Shown here: piece by piece, positions 53,845 to 64,000 of the stretch
Layout: every line of letters starts with the position of its first letter
Numbering within the stretch: the first letter of the stretch is position 1
Assembly: GCA_003508835.1 (NCBI GenBank)
Contig: PUFA01000066.1
Coordinates: 3,038,001 to 3,102,000 of the forward strand
DNA: 64,000 nucleotides
Reading direction: 5' to 3'
Source: Eonycteris spelaea
Taxonomy: Eukaryota; Chordata; Mammalia; Chiroptera; Pteropodidae
Program-made: the position numbers and the translations under genes
The notes under the pieces: generated by a model
Database searches by the model: none
The model's input: the letters and a program-made list of their open reading frames with translations, nothing else
What the model was told of the DNA's origin: nothing

Positions 53845-54240
53845 GAAGGTCTAGGAAAGGCAAAACTATGGGAACACTGAAAAGATCAGTAGTTGCTAGA
53901 GGTTAGTGGGGAGGAAGAGAGGAACAGGCAGACCACAGAGGGTTTCTAAGGCAGTAAAACTACTCTGATACTGCGATGGTAGATACATGTCATTATGCAT
54001 TTGTCCAAACCCACAGACTGGACATCACCAAGAATGAACCCAAAAGTAAACTATGGGCTCTGGGCGATAATGATGTGTCCATGTGGGTTCATTGAATGTA
54101 ACAACGTCTCACTCTGATGGGGCAAGTTGACAGTGGGGGATCCTGTGCGTGGAGGGGGCAGGGGGCATACGGGAATTCTCTGTGCTTTCCACTGAGTTTT
54201 GTTATGAACTTAAAACTTTCTAAAAAATAAAGTCTATTTA
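53845..54240 (+). repeat. L1 LINE 3'UTR
   Basis: 'ggaaaggcaaaactatggga', 'gatcagtagttgctagaggt', 'cattatgcatttgtccaaac', 'gaatgaacccaaaagtaaac' in L1MB-like order. Confidence 0.88.
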
Positions 54241-54885
54241 AAAGAACCAGAAGAATCTGGCTACATTGCTCCCACATTTTCATGGGGCCACAGTGGACTG
54301 TAACTGAGTCCCAGTGCCCCCTTAGACCGAGAGCGTGTGCCTAAGTCTGCCAGGCCCCTGGGCCCACTCGCTCCAGGCATCACCAACCAGACCCTGTGTG
54401 TGGCCCAGGCATAAAGAGGATTCTTTGGATGTTCTTGATGAGAAATAGAACGGAGTGACGGTGTGGCCTGCTGGAGCCAGCCAACGAGGAGGAAGGAGAC
54501 CTGGAGGCAGCTCCCTTGTGTGAGGCTTCCTGGGCACGTCCCATGGGGCTCAGTGAGCCACTCTTGATTCACCCGCCATCTGCCTGCGCCTGTGGCGGGT
54601 GGAGACCCGCTGTGGGACATGGCCCATGAAGCAGCCTCCCTTTGCACTGAGGGAGACAGAATCAAGGCTTCGAATTTTGCAATGATGGGCTTAGGATAAA
54701 AATGGGCAGGAGGTGGAAAATCAGAAGCTACTTTAACTGCCCCGAAAAAATTATCCCTAAGATCACATCACATGATCAATCACATGAACTTTTTTTTTTC
54801 AGTAGTCTTCTTGTACAATCACTCACGTGTATTGATCACCAAGCATGTCTACAAGAAATCTTGAGTAGAAATAGCAAGACCGTTG
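54241..54885. other. Unassigned stretch
   Basis: No gene or clear repeat; T9 near 54790. Confidence 0.4.
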
Positions 54886-54889
54886 AGAG

Positions 54890-55420
54890 GGGTGTTCAAT
54901 GGCCAGCTGTTGTTTGCACCTGACCACTGTCCATCCCCCACCTTCTGGTCACAGCCCCATGGTCTTCTTTTTGGGAACCACTTCTCCTCCACGATCACTC
55001 CATACAGCTCAAGAGGGAGTGGGCGTCTCCCCAGCAAGAGTGGCAGACAGATCAGGCCTGGGCAGTGAGCATACTCCATCCCCCGGCCCCCGGGTTGGTT
55101 CTGGGATAGACACGTGACCCAAGTGAGGCCTCCTGGGCCAACCCCCAAACTTGTGCTGAGACTCCATAGAGAAGTCAGCTCCTATGCGCTTGGCTTGCTG
55201 ACCTGGCAGAATGGAAGCCTAGGGAAAGCTGGGGACTGTCTTTGTCACCACACGGGGTGACCCTAGCTGACACAGCAGAAAACAGAGAGAGCGTGATTCC
55301 TGAACAGCAGATGCACATCTGGAACCAGACATTCCTGAAGCTCAACCCATCTCAAACATTTTTCATTTACATAAACCAATGCGCGTGTGAGAGAGCTGTT
55401 TCCAGGTTGGCAAACAAATT
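54890..55420 (+). repeat. Probable old interspersed repeat, family B-like
   Basis: 'ggttggttctgggatagaca', 'cgtgacccaagtgaggcctc', 'gcttgctgacctggcagaat', 'gcacatctggaaccagacat' fit a common old element with a host-sequence-like non-coding body. Name not fixed. Confidence 0.45.
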
Positions 55421-55527
55421 CCTGCAGCAAAACCAGACCATGAGAAATCCATGTAGAATGCTCTGGAAGTTAAGAAGAGAGAAAACCAGAACTGGCTTCA
55501 GGGAAGAGGCAGTCTTTTTCTTTTTTT

Positions 55528-55556
55528 TCATCATTCATTCATTCATTCATTCATTT
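55528..55556. repeat. (ATTC)n simple repeat
   Basis: Short perfect 'cattcattcattcattcatt' run. Confidence 0.92.
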
Positions 55557-55587
55557 TTATTCCTTATTCATTTGGAATTTTGATATT

Positions 55588-55808
55588 CTAATAGCAACGA
55601 CAATTTGCTGAATGACTACTAGGTGCTGAGCCTTTTCTCAGCCTGTTCATCTTCACAAGAGCACAGTGAAGTAAATACTATCGTCCTTACTTTACATGAA
55701 ACAAAACTGAGACTCAGAGAGGTGAAGGGGCTTGCCCAAGGCCACACAGCCATTAAGTAATGGAACGTTGACTCCAGATCTCAAACTTTTCACCCTCTGC
55801 TGCACTGG
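55588..55808 (-). repeat. MIR SINE, near full length
   Basis: 'aatgactactaggtgctgag', 'actgagactcagagaggtga', 'cttgcccaaggccacacagc', 'gttgactccagatctcaaac'. Confidence 0.95.
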
Positions 55809-56355
55809 CTCATATCCACATTGCCAGCATTCTAAAGTTGTGCTCCAGCATGTGTTACCAAGATGGTAAACAGGTATTTATCTAAAAACAAAAGTGAAGT
55901 GGATTTTTGCCAGCCAGAGACCCTTCCCAGAAGGCCTTGCTGCTGAGTCAGGAGAGAGTGATCAGCAGACAGCTTCCAGCGACTTTGGAGGCTGCCCCAG
56001 CTGCACAGAGCCACCTGCTATCAGGTCATGCTCTTCTGAGGTGAGAGTAATCTTGGAGCATTTGGGAAGGGTATTTGGTGGCAACTGAGTGAAGAGGAGG
56101 AAGAGGATGGCAGGAAGCGAGGCAGAGAGGAACAGGGAGGCGGGCTAGGCAGGGCTTGACAAACCATGCAGAACCCGCTAAGGATTAACAGGACCCAGTG
56201 CAAAATGAAAACGCAGAGTCCCTGGCTCCGAAATTACTAAAGGTTTCAACTTAGCAATAGCAGAGCATTAAACCAAGTTCAGGGCCCTTCAGAGCGCGGG
56301 ATACTGTGTGACGACACAGGTTGCTCACCCATGAAGGCGATCCTGAAGCCACAGT
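55809..56355. other. Unassigned stretch
   Basis: No gene or repeat recognised. Confidence 0.4.
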
Positions 56356-56359
56356 TAGG

Positions 56360-56490
56360 AAGTGGATTTTATTTTCTGTACAGATGAGACGTGAAATCTC
56401 AGGGACATGAGGTGACTCTCCCACAGTCCCACAGAGAGAAGCGTCGGAGTCAGGATTCGAACTCTGGCCTTGTTCTCACAACTCAAACTA
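56360..56490 (-). repeat. MIR SINE
   Basis: 'tgtacagatgagacgtgaaa', 'ggagtcaggattcgaactct'. Confidence 0.85.
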
Positions 56491-56619
56491 AAGCTGAGAG
56501 GGCCACACATGGACGATAGTGGTCCCAGATGCCCAAGGCCACAGGTGGCCAGGATGACGGGTTTGCTTCCCTGAGACCCTGTGGTCAGCAGACCCAACAC
56601 CCATTCCATTTTCCCTTTC

Positions 56620-56975
56620 ACCTTTCACAATAGGGCCCACACCTTCACTTACCCAGCATCCTTTGCAGCTGAGACAGGCATGTGATCAGTCATGTGATCA
56701 GCTCTGTCCAATGAGATGTAAGGGGAGCTCTTCTGAGGTTCTGGGAAAGCTTTTACTTTAGGATAAAGGGGACAGGTGTGGCGGTGCTGCCCTTCTTCCT
56801 TCCTCCTACTTTAAGAAGTATCCATCCCAAAACCACAAGGGAGAATCCAAGAGGATTACAGAGATGCCAGCAAGAGCCCTGACTTTCTTGAGCCAGTAAG
56901 TCAAGACCAACAGCTGCCACCTCTGAACTGTATTATGTGGGGAAAAGAAATCCTGGCTTGTTTAAGCCACAGTCA
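56620..56975 (+). repeat. Ancient interspersed repeat, family B
   Basis: 'acccagcatcctttgcagct', 'gctctgtccaatgagatgta', 'ggataaaggggacaggtgtg', 'ggcttgtttaagccacagtc'. Confidence 0.6.
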
Positions 56976-57009
56976 GTAGGATTTCCAGTTGCTTTCATCC
57001 AAATGCATT

Positions 57010-57150
57010 TCTATCTGTCATGGTCATGCGGTACCCTGGATCCCCATTATACATATGGAGATACCGAGGTCTGAAATGGAGAGTAACTTCCCTGGGTCAC
57101 ATGGTGGAATCATAAGTTTAGTGACTCACCATCCAGTGCTCCTTCTGCTC
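57010..57150 (-). repeat. MIR SINE, divergent
   Basis: 'attatacatatggagatacc', 'gtcacatggtggaatcataa'. Confidence 0.6.
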
Positions 57151-57640
57151 ATGCCATTCCTCCTGGTCTATTTCCTTCCATTCCAGCTGTTGTAGACTTG
57201 ACCAGCAGCTGCTTCATAAATTAAACATAAGGCAGTGATGACCTTGCTCTTCTCTCTTACGTAAATAGCTCCCCCAGGCCACCGTTTCCATGCCTTTGGA
57301 CCCAGGTCAACTTCCCACATCCGTTAAAAAGATGAATTGGCCAAATGTAGAGTCCATGCTCCTGGAAAGGTGTGAGTCACGAATCGTGGAGCAGAAAGTT
57401 CACAGCCAGGAGTCTGCCTATCATACTCGGAGGCCAGTCCGCCTGGCTTATACTGAGCTTGTTTTACTGAAGCACTGACTCATCTTCAGCTTGTGGTCAG
57501 CTCTGACACTCGGGTCATTTTCTACTCTTCTTGTGCCCAGCTGGTGGCCTTTAATTAGGTGCTGTCAACTTCCCGTCTCTGTCCATGTTGCCTTCCCCCT
57601 ATTTTTAGAGAATTAGAAAAACATTATAGAAAGAATTAAC
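57151..57640. other. Unassigned stretch
   Basis: 57215-57310 may be L2 ('cagtgatgaccttgctcttc'); the rest is unrecognised. Confidence 0.35.
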
Positions 57641-57644
57641 AATA

Positions 57645-57872
57645 ACAACAATAATAACAGCACTTACTATATTCTGAGTGCTTTAAATGAATTTAAAATT
57701 TTCCTCAAAAAAATTACTGCCTGAGATGAGTAATATTACTATTTATATTTTATGGATAAGAAAACTAATGCTTAGAAAAATTAAGTCACTTGCCCAGGGT
57801 AACAGAGCTGAGAGTATTTGGTGGAACTGGAATATGACCATGAGTGTGTTTGACCCTGAAGTCCAGCTTTAA
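57645..57872 (-). repeat. MIR SINE, near full length
   Basis: 'taacagcacttactatattc', 'atggataagaaaactaatgc', 'agtcacttgcccagggtaac'. Confidence 0.94.
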
Positions 57873-57899
57873 AGGACAACCAATTGGCTCCAGTTAGGA

Positions 57900-58445
57900 T
57901 AGGTTCAGAGGCTCCACTAGAGTGGTTCAGACTATAATAACATTTATTGTTTACTTAAAAGACATCTGGAGATTAGAGACCCTAGGGTATATTTGGCATC
58001 TCAAGGTTGTCATAAAAGACCAAGGCTCTTCGCACCCTCCCTCCCACCATCATCAACAAGTCACCAGCTTGTCCTTAGGCTGGTCGCCTAATATCACGAG
58101 ATGACTGCCATAGCTCACTCATCACCTCTTCACACAATAATGTCCAAGCAAGAAGGGAAGGAAAGGCGCAAATAAGTCTCTCTTCATGTGTCTCTTTCTT
58201 ATCAGAGAGGAAATTCTTTCCCAGAAGCCTCCAGCAGAGTTTCCCTTTGGCCCAACTGGATCACATGACCACTCCTAGACCAATCAGGAGACCGGGATGG
58301 CCATGGTTGGCTTAACTCAAATGAGGTTTACATCCCAGGGCTGGGGGCACATGGCCAGCTGAAAAAAGTCAGGGTTCTGTCAGCAGGAAGGAAGGGGGAA
58401 TCGGCAGTTGGCAAAGTGATCCCCAGTGTCTGACACCCAGCACTT
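57900..58445 (+). repeat. Ancient interspersed repeat, family A
   Basis: 'agtggttcagactataataa', 'ttctttcccagaagcctcca', 'atggccatggttggcttaac', 'aaaaagtcagggttctgtca', 'ctgaccagtgtctg'-type end as 'atccccagtgtctgaca'. Its middle matches 90-210 of the window. Confidence 0.6.
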
Positions 58446-59075
58446 TTAAATGTTTAGCTCAGGCACCACTGTTGGTTTGCAAGCTTACTGAAGGTGGAAC
58501 ATGGATGAAATTGTGTCTGTGTGTTTAATTTTAGTATTGATTATTTACGTACATTGGAAAAATAAATACATAACTAACTCATCGGAACCATGGATATTAT
58601 TTTTCCAGATAAAACAACTGGATTTAAGGTTTTTAAAAAAGCTCAATGAGTTAAAGACAAATATTCAGTAAATAATAGTTCATTTACTTGAAGATTTGGC
58701 AATTGTAAGGGTAGGAAACACTGTTCTGTGTTATCCTGCTTGGCATTTTTTCCAACTTCTCAGAGGCATTCTGTCTTCAACCTCCCTCTTGAGGAAAATA
58801 AACACCCACAAAGATTTTTGCATCATCTGCAAATATGATTCAAATACAGCCTCCAGCTCAAATTTAATCCAGGCTTCCTTGGCCGGGAAGGACAGGCATC
58901 TTGACTCCAATCCCTTCCTGATATTTCACCTCCGTTTCAGTGGTTTTACAGCTTCGTAGGGCCTGCCCCTCTTCTTGTAAGCTGCCGCAAAATCCTACTT
59001 CTGAAAGAACACGATATACATAATCAAGTAACCACGAGAGAGTCTCGCCCTTGTCAGGAGTGCTCAGACTTTCCT
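58446..59075. other. Unassigned AT-rich stretch
   Basis: No gene or repeat recognised with confidence. Confidence 0.4.
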
Positions 59076-59079
59076 AGGA

Positions 59080-59254
59080 CACGAATTCGGGGGTCCTTCG
59101 TAAGAAGTGGATAAATAAAAACAGCCCAGTGGTACGATGAGATGTGCTAGAGCCTTCTTCATTAAAAGGAATGAAGTAGATCCATACGTGCTGATATCAA
59201 AAGATCTCCAGGGTCTACGGCGATGTGAAAAACGCAGACTAAGATGTACTGTAT
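59080..59254 (+). repeat. L1 LINE 3'UTR, left piece
   Basis: 'gaatgaagtagatccatacg', 'tgctgatatcaaaagatctc' and 'gatgtgaaaaacgcagacta'. Interrupted by a Charlie element and resumed at 59645. Confidence 0.8.
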
Positions 59255-59642
59255 AAACGATGGGGTGGGGGGCAAACATTTTTCCGGAAAGGCCGCTGAG
59301 TAAATCCTTTGTGCTTTTCAGGCCACATGGGCCCTGACACCAATACTCCAGTGAGCCATCATGGCACGAAAGCGGCCACAGACAGTGCTGAAACACATAG
59401 ACAGGACCGTGTTCCAATAAAACTTTATTGATGGACCCTGAGATGGTTTTTTTTTGTTTGTTTGTTTGTTTTAGTTCATGAAATTTTCATGCACCATAAA
59501 ATAGTCGCCTGCTTTTGGCTGTTTTTCAACCATTTAAAAATGTGAGAAAATGTCAGAGAACCCTTCTTAGCTTGCAGGTTGTACAAAAAAGCGAGGCAGT
59601 GAATGGCTTTGGCCCCCGGACTGTAGTCCGCTGATCCCTCAC
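59255..59642 (+). mobile_element. hAT-Charlie transposon inside an L1
   Basis: 'ggccacatgggccctgacac', 'gtgttccaataaaactttat', then a TTTG repeat, 'ttttcaaccatttaaaaatg', 'cttagcttgcaggttgtaca' and 'ggactgtagtccgctgatcc'. Same family as 51448-51635 but with extra internal sequence. Confidence 0.87.
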
Positions 59643-59644
59643 GC

Positions 59645-59962
59645 AAGCCATCGGTGCCAAAAGAAATGATACAGAAACAGAGGCCATCGAGAGAGGGGTT
59701 ACGTCGCAGCTCTGTATTGTACGTGGGATATATATTTGGTGAGAGAGTGAAAAAGAGATTTGTTTGTGTATCTAAAAGGGCGTGCGAGGAACTGGCAAGA
59801 TCAAGTGCTTCTGGAGAGGGGAACTAGGAAAGATCAGATGAAGGCAAAAAGGAGACTTTTTTTGCACCACAACCCTTTAATACTGTTTGAATTTTTCTCC
59901 ATGTGCGTGTGTTACTTTTACAAGGCAGAGAACATTTGCCAAAGCAAAAAAAAAAAAAAAAA
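59645..59962 (+). repeat. L1 LINE 3'UTR, right piece with A17 tail
   Basis: 'tttgtgtatctaaaagggcg', 'cttctggagaggggaactag' and A17 at 59946-59962 complete the L1 begun at 59080. Confidence 0.82.
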
Positions 59963-60435
59963 GTGTTCCTATGTCACAGTCTGTGAAAATGGGATGATCT
60001 CAGTACACGTGTGTCGGTGACCACGGGACAGCTCAGGGGCATAGTTCACAGGGTCATTTACAGACCGGAGCCCCTGGGAGTGGTGGGGCAGGGCCCACCC
60101 CATTGGCATCAAAACGAATGCTGAGACTTTGTATGAAGTGACATTAATGAGTAAATATTGAGGGAGTTGAGTCGGGGTGGAAGTTGTGGGAGGAGCAATA
60201 AAAATCTCGCTATTTCCGTTTTATGCTGTTCCTTATCTGGGTCACAGTAGAACCAATGTTCTGCCAATATTTACTTTTGATCTTTGCTCCAGAGTGGAGG
60301 AAAGATGCCCAGGCTCAGCATAAATATGAGGGTGGAACTGAGAGTTATGAGAAGAGAAAGGAACTCACCCTGAAATAAAATCACTTCAAGAACAACCCAA
60401 ATGTGAAAATGCCACTCGTTTCACAGAAGCTCTTA
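59963..60435. other. Unassigned stretch
   Basis: No gene or repeat recognised. Confidence 0.4.
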
Positions 60436-60439
60436 AAGG

Positions 60440-60775
60440 CCATGTCGGCTTGTTCAGTGCCCCCTCTTGTCACTCCAGTCAGCCTTTTTAGAAATCTGGG
60501 ACTCTGTGAGACCCATCTGGAAGCATTTTGACCTAGGTTCGAGCAGGTGTAGGCTTTTTATCGGTAATGATATCAAAATCAAGACATTTTGCATTAATAT
60601 GGGAGTTTCTGGTTTCCCTTGAAACACTTGGAGCTCAGCCACATGGGGCCCACTTCCCAACGTGGGGGACTTTAGGTTGTAGCCAGGTGGTAGCTGCACC
60701 TTTCTGATGGGACGAAGGCTACTGGTTAGCCACAGTCCCCACCACTCCCTATCACCCTTCAGGACTGCTTCGCCT
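60440..60775 (+). repeat. Ancient interspersed repeat, family C
   Basis: 'tcaaaatcaagacattttgc', 'ccacatggggcccacttccc' and the terminal motif at 60730-60750, identical over 21 bases to 18815-18835. Confidence 0.6.
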
Positions 60776-60789
60776 GCTTCTTTTCTCAT

Positions 60790-60870
60790 TTATACTTCAC
60801 TCGCTCAACTAATATTTATCGTGCACTTATTTTGAGCCAGGCATTGGGCTTATAGCTGTGAACAAAACGG
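60790..60870 (-). repeat. L2 LINE 3' end, antisense
   Basis: 'ctcaactaatatttatcgtg', 'gagccaggcattgggcttat'. Confidence 0.85.
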
Positions 60871-60907
60871 AAAGAGAGAGAAAGAGGGGGGTGAGGGGGA
60901 GAGAGAG

Positions 60908-60951
<44 letters not shown>

Positions 60952-60952
60952 A
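60871..60952. repeat. (GA)n microsatellite
   Basis: About 82 bases, mostly perfect GA. Confidence 0.97.
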
Positions 60953-61129
60953 TCTAAATAGAGCAGGTGAGTCTAGCTGGCAGATCCTACCTTTGCTCAG
61001 CATGTCCCCAAACACAGGACAGCCCCGCCCCCATTCAGTGGGTCTTTTGATTTACTAAGAGTTCGTAGTGCACTGTGATTAAGAGGAAATGTAATGAATT
61101 TTCTAGAATCAATTTGACTCCACATAAAA

Positions 61130-61225
61130 GAACTTTTTTTTCCACTAACAAAAATGAGATTGCTTTACATGTATTGTTTTGAACCTTTCTTTTTCATTTA
61201 ATGACGTACTTAGAACTGCCTTCCG
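61130..61225 (-). repeat. L1 LINE fragment, antisense
   Basis: 'ttgaacctttctttttcatt' followed by 'taatgacgtacttagaactg' suggests an old L1 3' part. Confidence 0.45.
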
Positions 61226-61344
61226 TGTAAGCTACATTTTCCTGGCCTTCTTTGTAGGAGAGAAGCTTTCTCGTGGTTCACACGATATCTTGGTCTGGCC
61301 TGTAACACAGGAGAAGTCTACTGAAATACCGTGACTCTTCCAGC

Positions 61345-61605
61345 CGTAATGCTGAGTGAAAGAAGCCAGACAGGAAAGAACACATATTGTGTGATTCCAT
61401 TTATATAAAGCTCAAAAGCAGTCAAATTAATCTATGGGGTTAGAATTCAAGATCGTGGTTAACCTTTGCGGGGAGAGGAGTTACTGGGAGAGGACATGAA
61501 AAGCTTCTGGAATGTTCTGTCTGTTCATCTGGGTGCTGATTACATGAGTTTGTCCACTTGGTGATAATTCATTGTATGATGTGTGCGCTTTTCTGTGAAA
61601 TTTAA
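61345..61605 (+). repeat. L1 LINE 3'UTR
   Basis: 'gctgagtgaaagaagccaga', 'tgtgtgattccatttatata', 'gtgctgattacatgagtttg', 'gataattcattgtatgatgt', ending in A10. Confidence 0.92.
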
Positions 61606-61689
61606 AAAAAAAACGCACATGTTGTCAGAACATGGGCTGTGCTGTATACAAACATGTTTCATGTTTTTGCCACATGCACACTGTGAGCG

Positions 61690-61808
61690 TTTAGAGGACT
61701 GGGTGTGAAGTTGGGAAACTCGGGTCTGAATCCTGCCTCTGCCACCGTCAAGTGCGGGACCCTGGACACATCACTTCACCTCTCTGAGCCTCAGGTTCTT
61801 CATCCGGA
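61690..61808 (+). repeat. MIR SINE
   Basis: 'actcgggtctgaatcctgcc', 'gggaccctggacacatcact', 'ctctgagcctcaggttcttc'. Confidence 0.93.
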
Positions 61809-61814
61809 CACCTG

Positions 61815-62300
61815 ACCAAGCCCACGAGGCCCACAGGCTCAGCCTCTGCTCACCTCTCCACCTGGGTCTCCCAGTCCTCTCCGGCTTTTTCGCTAAGCTG
61901 CAGCCACACTGACCACCATCCTGTTCCTCCCACAAGCAAAGCTTGGTGTAGCCTCGGGGCCTTCGTGCTGGCTGCCCCTGCTGCCTGCAACCATCCTCCG
62001 CCTGCTTTTCATGTGATTGGTTCATTTTTCTCATTCACGTCTCAATCCAAGTGTCACATCCTCAGAGAACCCCCCACCGACCACTCCCCACACCAGCCGT
62101 CATCAATTGCATCCCCTGGTCTTGTTTTCTTCCCAGAGCCTCTAACTAACTGTAATTGTCATGTTTGTGGCTGCTGTTGTTTACTTGTGACTATTTGGCA
62201 CTCCTTCTAAACCCATTGACTCCTCGAGATCAGGGATCTTGATTGTCTCGTTCATTGCTACCTTCTCACCACCTAAAACAATAAATATCTGCTGAATTAA
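61815..62300 (+). repeat. L2 LINE 3' part
   Basis: 'ggggccttcgtgctggctgc', 'ccaagtgtcacatcctcaga', 'ctcgagatcagggatcttga', 'aacaataaatatctgctgaa'. Confidence 0.92.
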
Positions 62301-62309
62301 CTAAGCAAA

Positions 62310-63120
62310 CGACACAGCACAATCTGATCCTACTGTATAGCCTCTTCAAGAGGTTTGATGAGGTGCTATTTTGAAAGCGCGTTTTAAGAAGCCATGTTTC
62401 TAAAACACAAGAGAATTATGAAAGCCTTGTTTGAAGGTGGTTAACTCTCCTGAGGAAACTCTAAAATAGGCTTCGGTTTCCCCTTGAGCTATACCTTCAA
62501 TTATCTGATCTGTGCTAAAAGTTACTATGCCTTTTGCAGCCATGTTTTCCCCTCATCTTTTGTGCTATTGGCCCTTTGCTGGAACAAAATTACTGATAAT
62601 CTTAGTTGATTTATATAATAATCCATTAACATGGCATTACGTATTTCAAAAGGTATAAGGAGTGTGTAATGAGAGGTCTGACTCCTGCCTCAGAGGCAGC
62701 TGACATTTCCAGACACCTGGCACATGCGTCCAGAAATTTCTTATACGTAAACAGGCATGTAGAGAAATATAGGCCCACCTTTTCTGTTTACACGGGAAGG
62801 ATCTGATTATACACACCGCGTTAGATCTTCGTGCTCCTTTTTTCCACTTTACAATCTATTTTTATATCACTGCACATGAAGGGGTTTGGGTCTTTAGAGA
62901 CCGTAGGGTACTTCGTCAGGTGTCTGTCCTTTGGGATGGGCACTGAAGTGGTCGCTACACACAGTGCCACAGTGACTCACCTTGCACAGATGCCTCTGGA
63001 CCCGGGAAAGTCACGGGAGCACTTCTGGGCCTGTTGAAGGAACCCAAAAGCTCACCCGTCCCCAACCTCATCTCCACCCCCCTCCAAATACACTCCCTGG
63101 TGTTTGTGTTTTAGCCTTTT
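62310..63120. other. Unique AT-rich stretch, possible conserved non-coding block
   Basis: 62330-62700 is repeat-free by eye, AT-rich, and low in CpG, unlike its surroundings. It holds TAATCC, TTATATAATAA and TGATAATC words. No coding frame. Confidence 0.45.
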
Positions 63121-63675
63121 AGAGACTTTTTTTTTTTTCAAAATTGACTTTGGCTTCTTGGCCCAAACTCTGAAGTGTTTGAGCTGATAAGATAGCAAGC
63201 TTGGCTGAGGGGGCCAGGAGTAAATAGTTACCTTGGAGGCCCTCGGCCCCAGCAGAGGAGGGGCTCATGCTACCCCGAGACTCTCCACACCTCCAGCGGT
63301 GGGTGGCGTGGACGGGAGAAGGGCGAACCCGTGCTGGGGCCCAGACAAGCCTGGGAGGGAGGTGGGAGGAAGTGGGAAGGCAGCGCACGCAGGCCCCGTT
63401 CCTCACCGGTTCCTTGTGACCTTCAAGAATGGCTTCGAGAGCGTCCAGGCAGAGTCGGCCCCCTATTTACCGGGGCCTCTCCTAAGGTCCACAAGACATT
63501 ATGGGCAAGTTGGAGCAAAGCCCCGGCAAACCTTGAGACTCAGGTGCATCCCAGTGTGGCCTTGCACCGCGAGGGGCCTGAGGGGGCCACAGAAGGGGCC
63601 CTGTCTCCATGGCTGTAGCAGATGACGCCTGCACGGTCTTGACACAGTATCACCACATGCTCGTCGCCGTTATCG
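63121..63675. other. Unique GC-rich stretch
   Basis: Open frames of 95-130 codons occur on both strands but overlap and lack any family motif; GC content alone explains them. Confidence 0.45.
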
Positions 63676-63679
63676 CGTT

Positions 63680-63905
63680 CCGGGATGTTTACCTGCCCAG
63701 CACTGACCTAGGTCCTGGGCCACTCAGCAGTGAAGCACTCAGTCCAAATTCCCACATTCCAGAACTTTCATCAGTCTAGAATGGGAGAGAAATGACAAAC
63801 AGGCGAGAAGTAGCCAAGGCACTGGGGGGTACAATGGGGGACAGACAGGCTGAGGGGGCCGGACTTAGGGCGCTGCCTGGCCTAGGGCGGGGAAGGCCCC
63901 CTCAG
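63680..63905 (-). repeat. L2 LINE, antisense
   Basis: 'cctgcccagcactgacctag', 'cagcagtgaagcactcagtc', 'ggcgagaagtagccaaggca'. Confidence 0.75.
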
Positions 63906-63914
63906 TCAGAGCAT

Positions 63915-64000
63915 ATCCTAGCTTAACACCCCTCTGCGGCTCTGCCAGGCTCCCCAGGGCCCCCAGCCCCTGCATGACCCGGCCCTGCCCACCTCTCTAA
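63915..64000 (+). repeat. L2 LINE, runs off the right edge
   Basis: 'ccccctgcatgacccggccc'-type order as 'cccctgcatgacccggccct' and 'gcccacctctctaa' fits the L2 part just before its tail. Confidence 0.65.

Noticed and set aside
56447..56470. tRNA gene T-arm ('ggattcgaactctgg')
   Set aside because: Part of an antisense MIR, whose head derives from tRNA; no foldable tRNA is present.
63233..63625. 130-codon plus frame near the right end
   Set aside because: No recognisable domain, overlapping frames on both strands, no support for an exon.

Overview
The window is mammalian nuclear DNA with no protein-coding gene, rRNA gene or tRNA gene that I can support. No reading frame has the length, domain content or codon pattern of a gene, and the longest ones lie over antisense L2 LINE sequence or simple repeats. 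It reads as an intergenic or intronic stretch, rather GC-rich, built almost entirely of old interspersed repeats separated by short unique segments.

Organism: MIR, L2, MER20, hAT-Charlie and MLT1 remnants place it in a placental mammal. I see no Alu, rodent B1/B2, carnivore CAN-SINE, ruminant Bov-tA, pig PRE, horse ERE or vespertilionid VES SINE. The one younger SINE (1311-1491) has a head derived from 5S rRNA, an A tail and a 12-bp target-site duplication. 5S-derived SINEs are known from Old World fruit bats, so a pteropodid bat is a reasonable but unproven guess. L1 copies are decayed; the two longest are antisense and 5'-truncated.

Layout: 1-5 kb holds L2, the 5S-SINE, MIR, MER20 and an L1 3' part. 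6-12 kb is dominated by a long antisense L2 (6055-6995), MIRs and a GT-rich degenerate tract. 12.6-18.2 kb has an L1 3'UTR with a TG microsatellite, a near-complete unnamed repeat (family A) and an antisense L1. 18-32 kb alternates MIR and L2, including a long L2 (23610-24335) interrupted by an unidentified insert and a cluster of L2 tails (29.6-31.2 kb). 32-48 kb has nested insertions (MER20 in MIR, MLT1 LTR in L2, family B in L1). 47.6-48.9 kb is the second antisense L1. 49-51 kb is the longest mostly unique stretch. 51-64 kb returns to MIR, L2, L1 3' ends and two copies of one Charlie transposon.

Labels used below for repeats I recognise by internal comparison but cannot name with confidence: family A (1, 1600, 13845, 41935, 57900), family B (4925, 32898, 44885, 56620) and family C (18330, 24905, 43865, 53600, 60440). 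Family names and consensus comparisons are from memory; boundaries are approximate, usually within 10-30 bases. The most notable signals are the 5S-derived SINE, the insert inside the L2 at 24.3 kb, family C with an identical 21-base end motif 42 kb apart, and patches where very old repeats carry near-expected CpG density.
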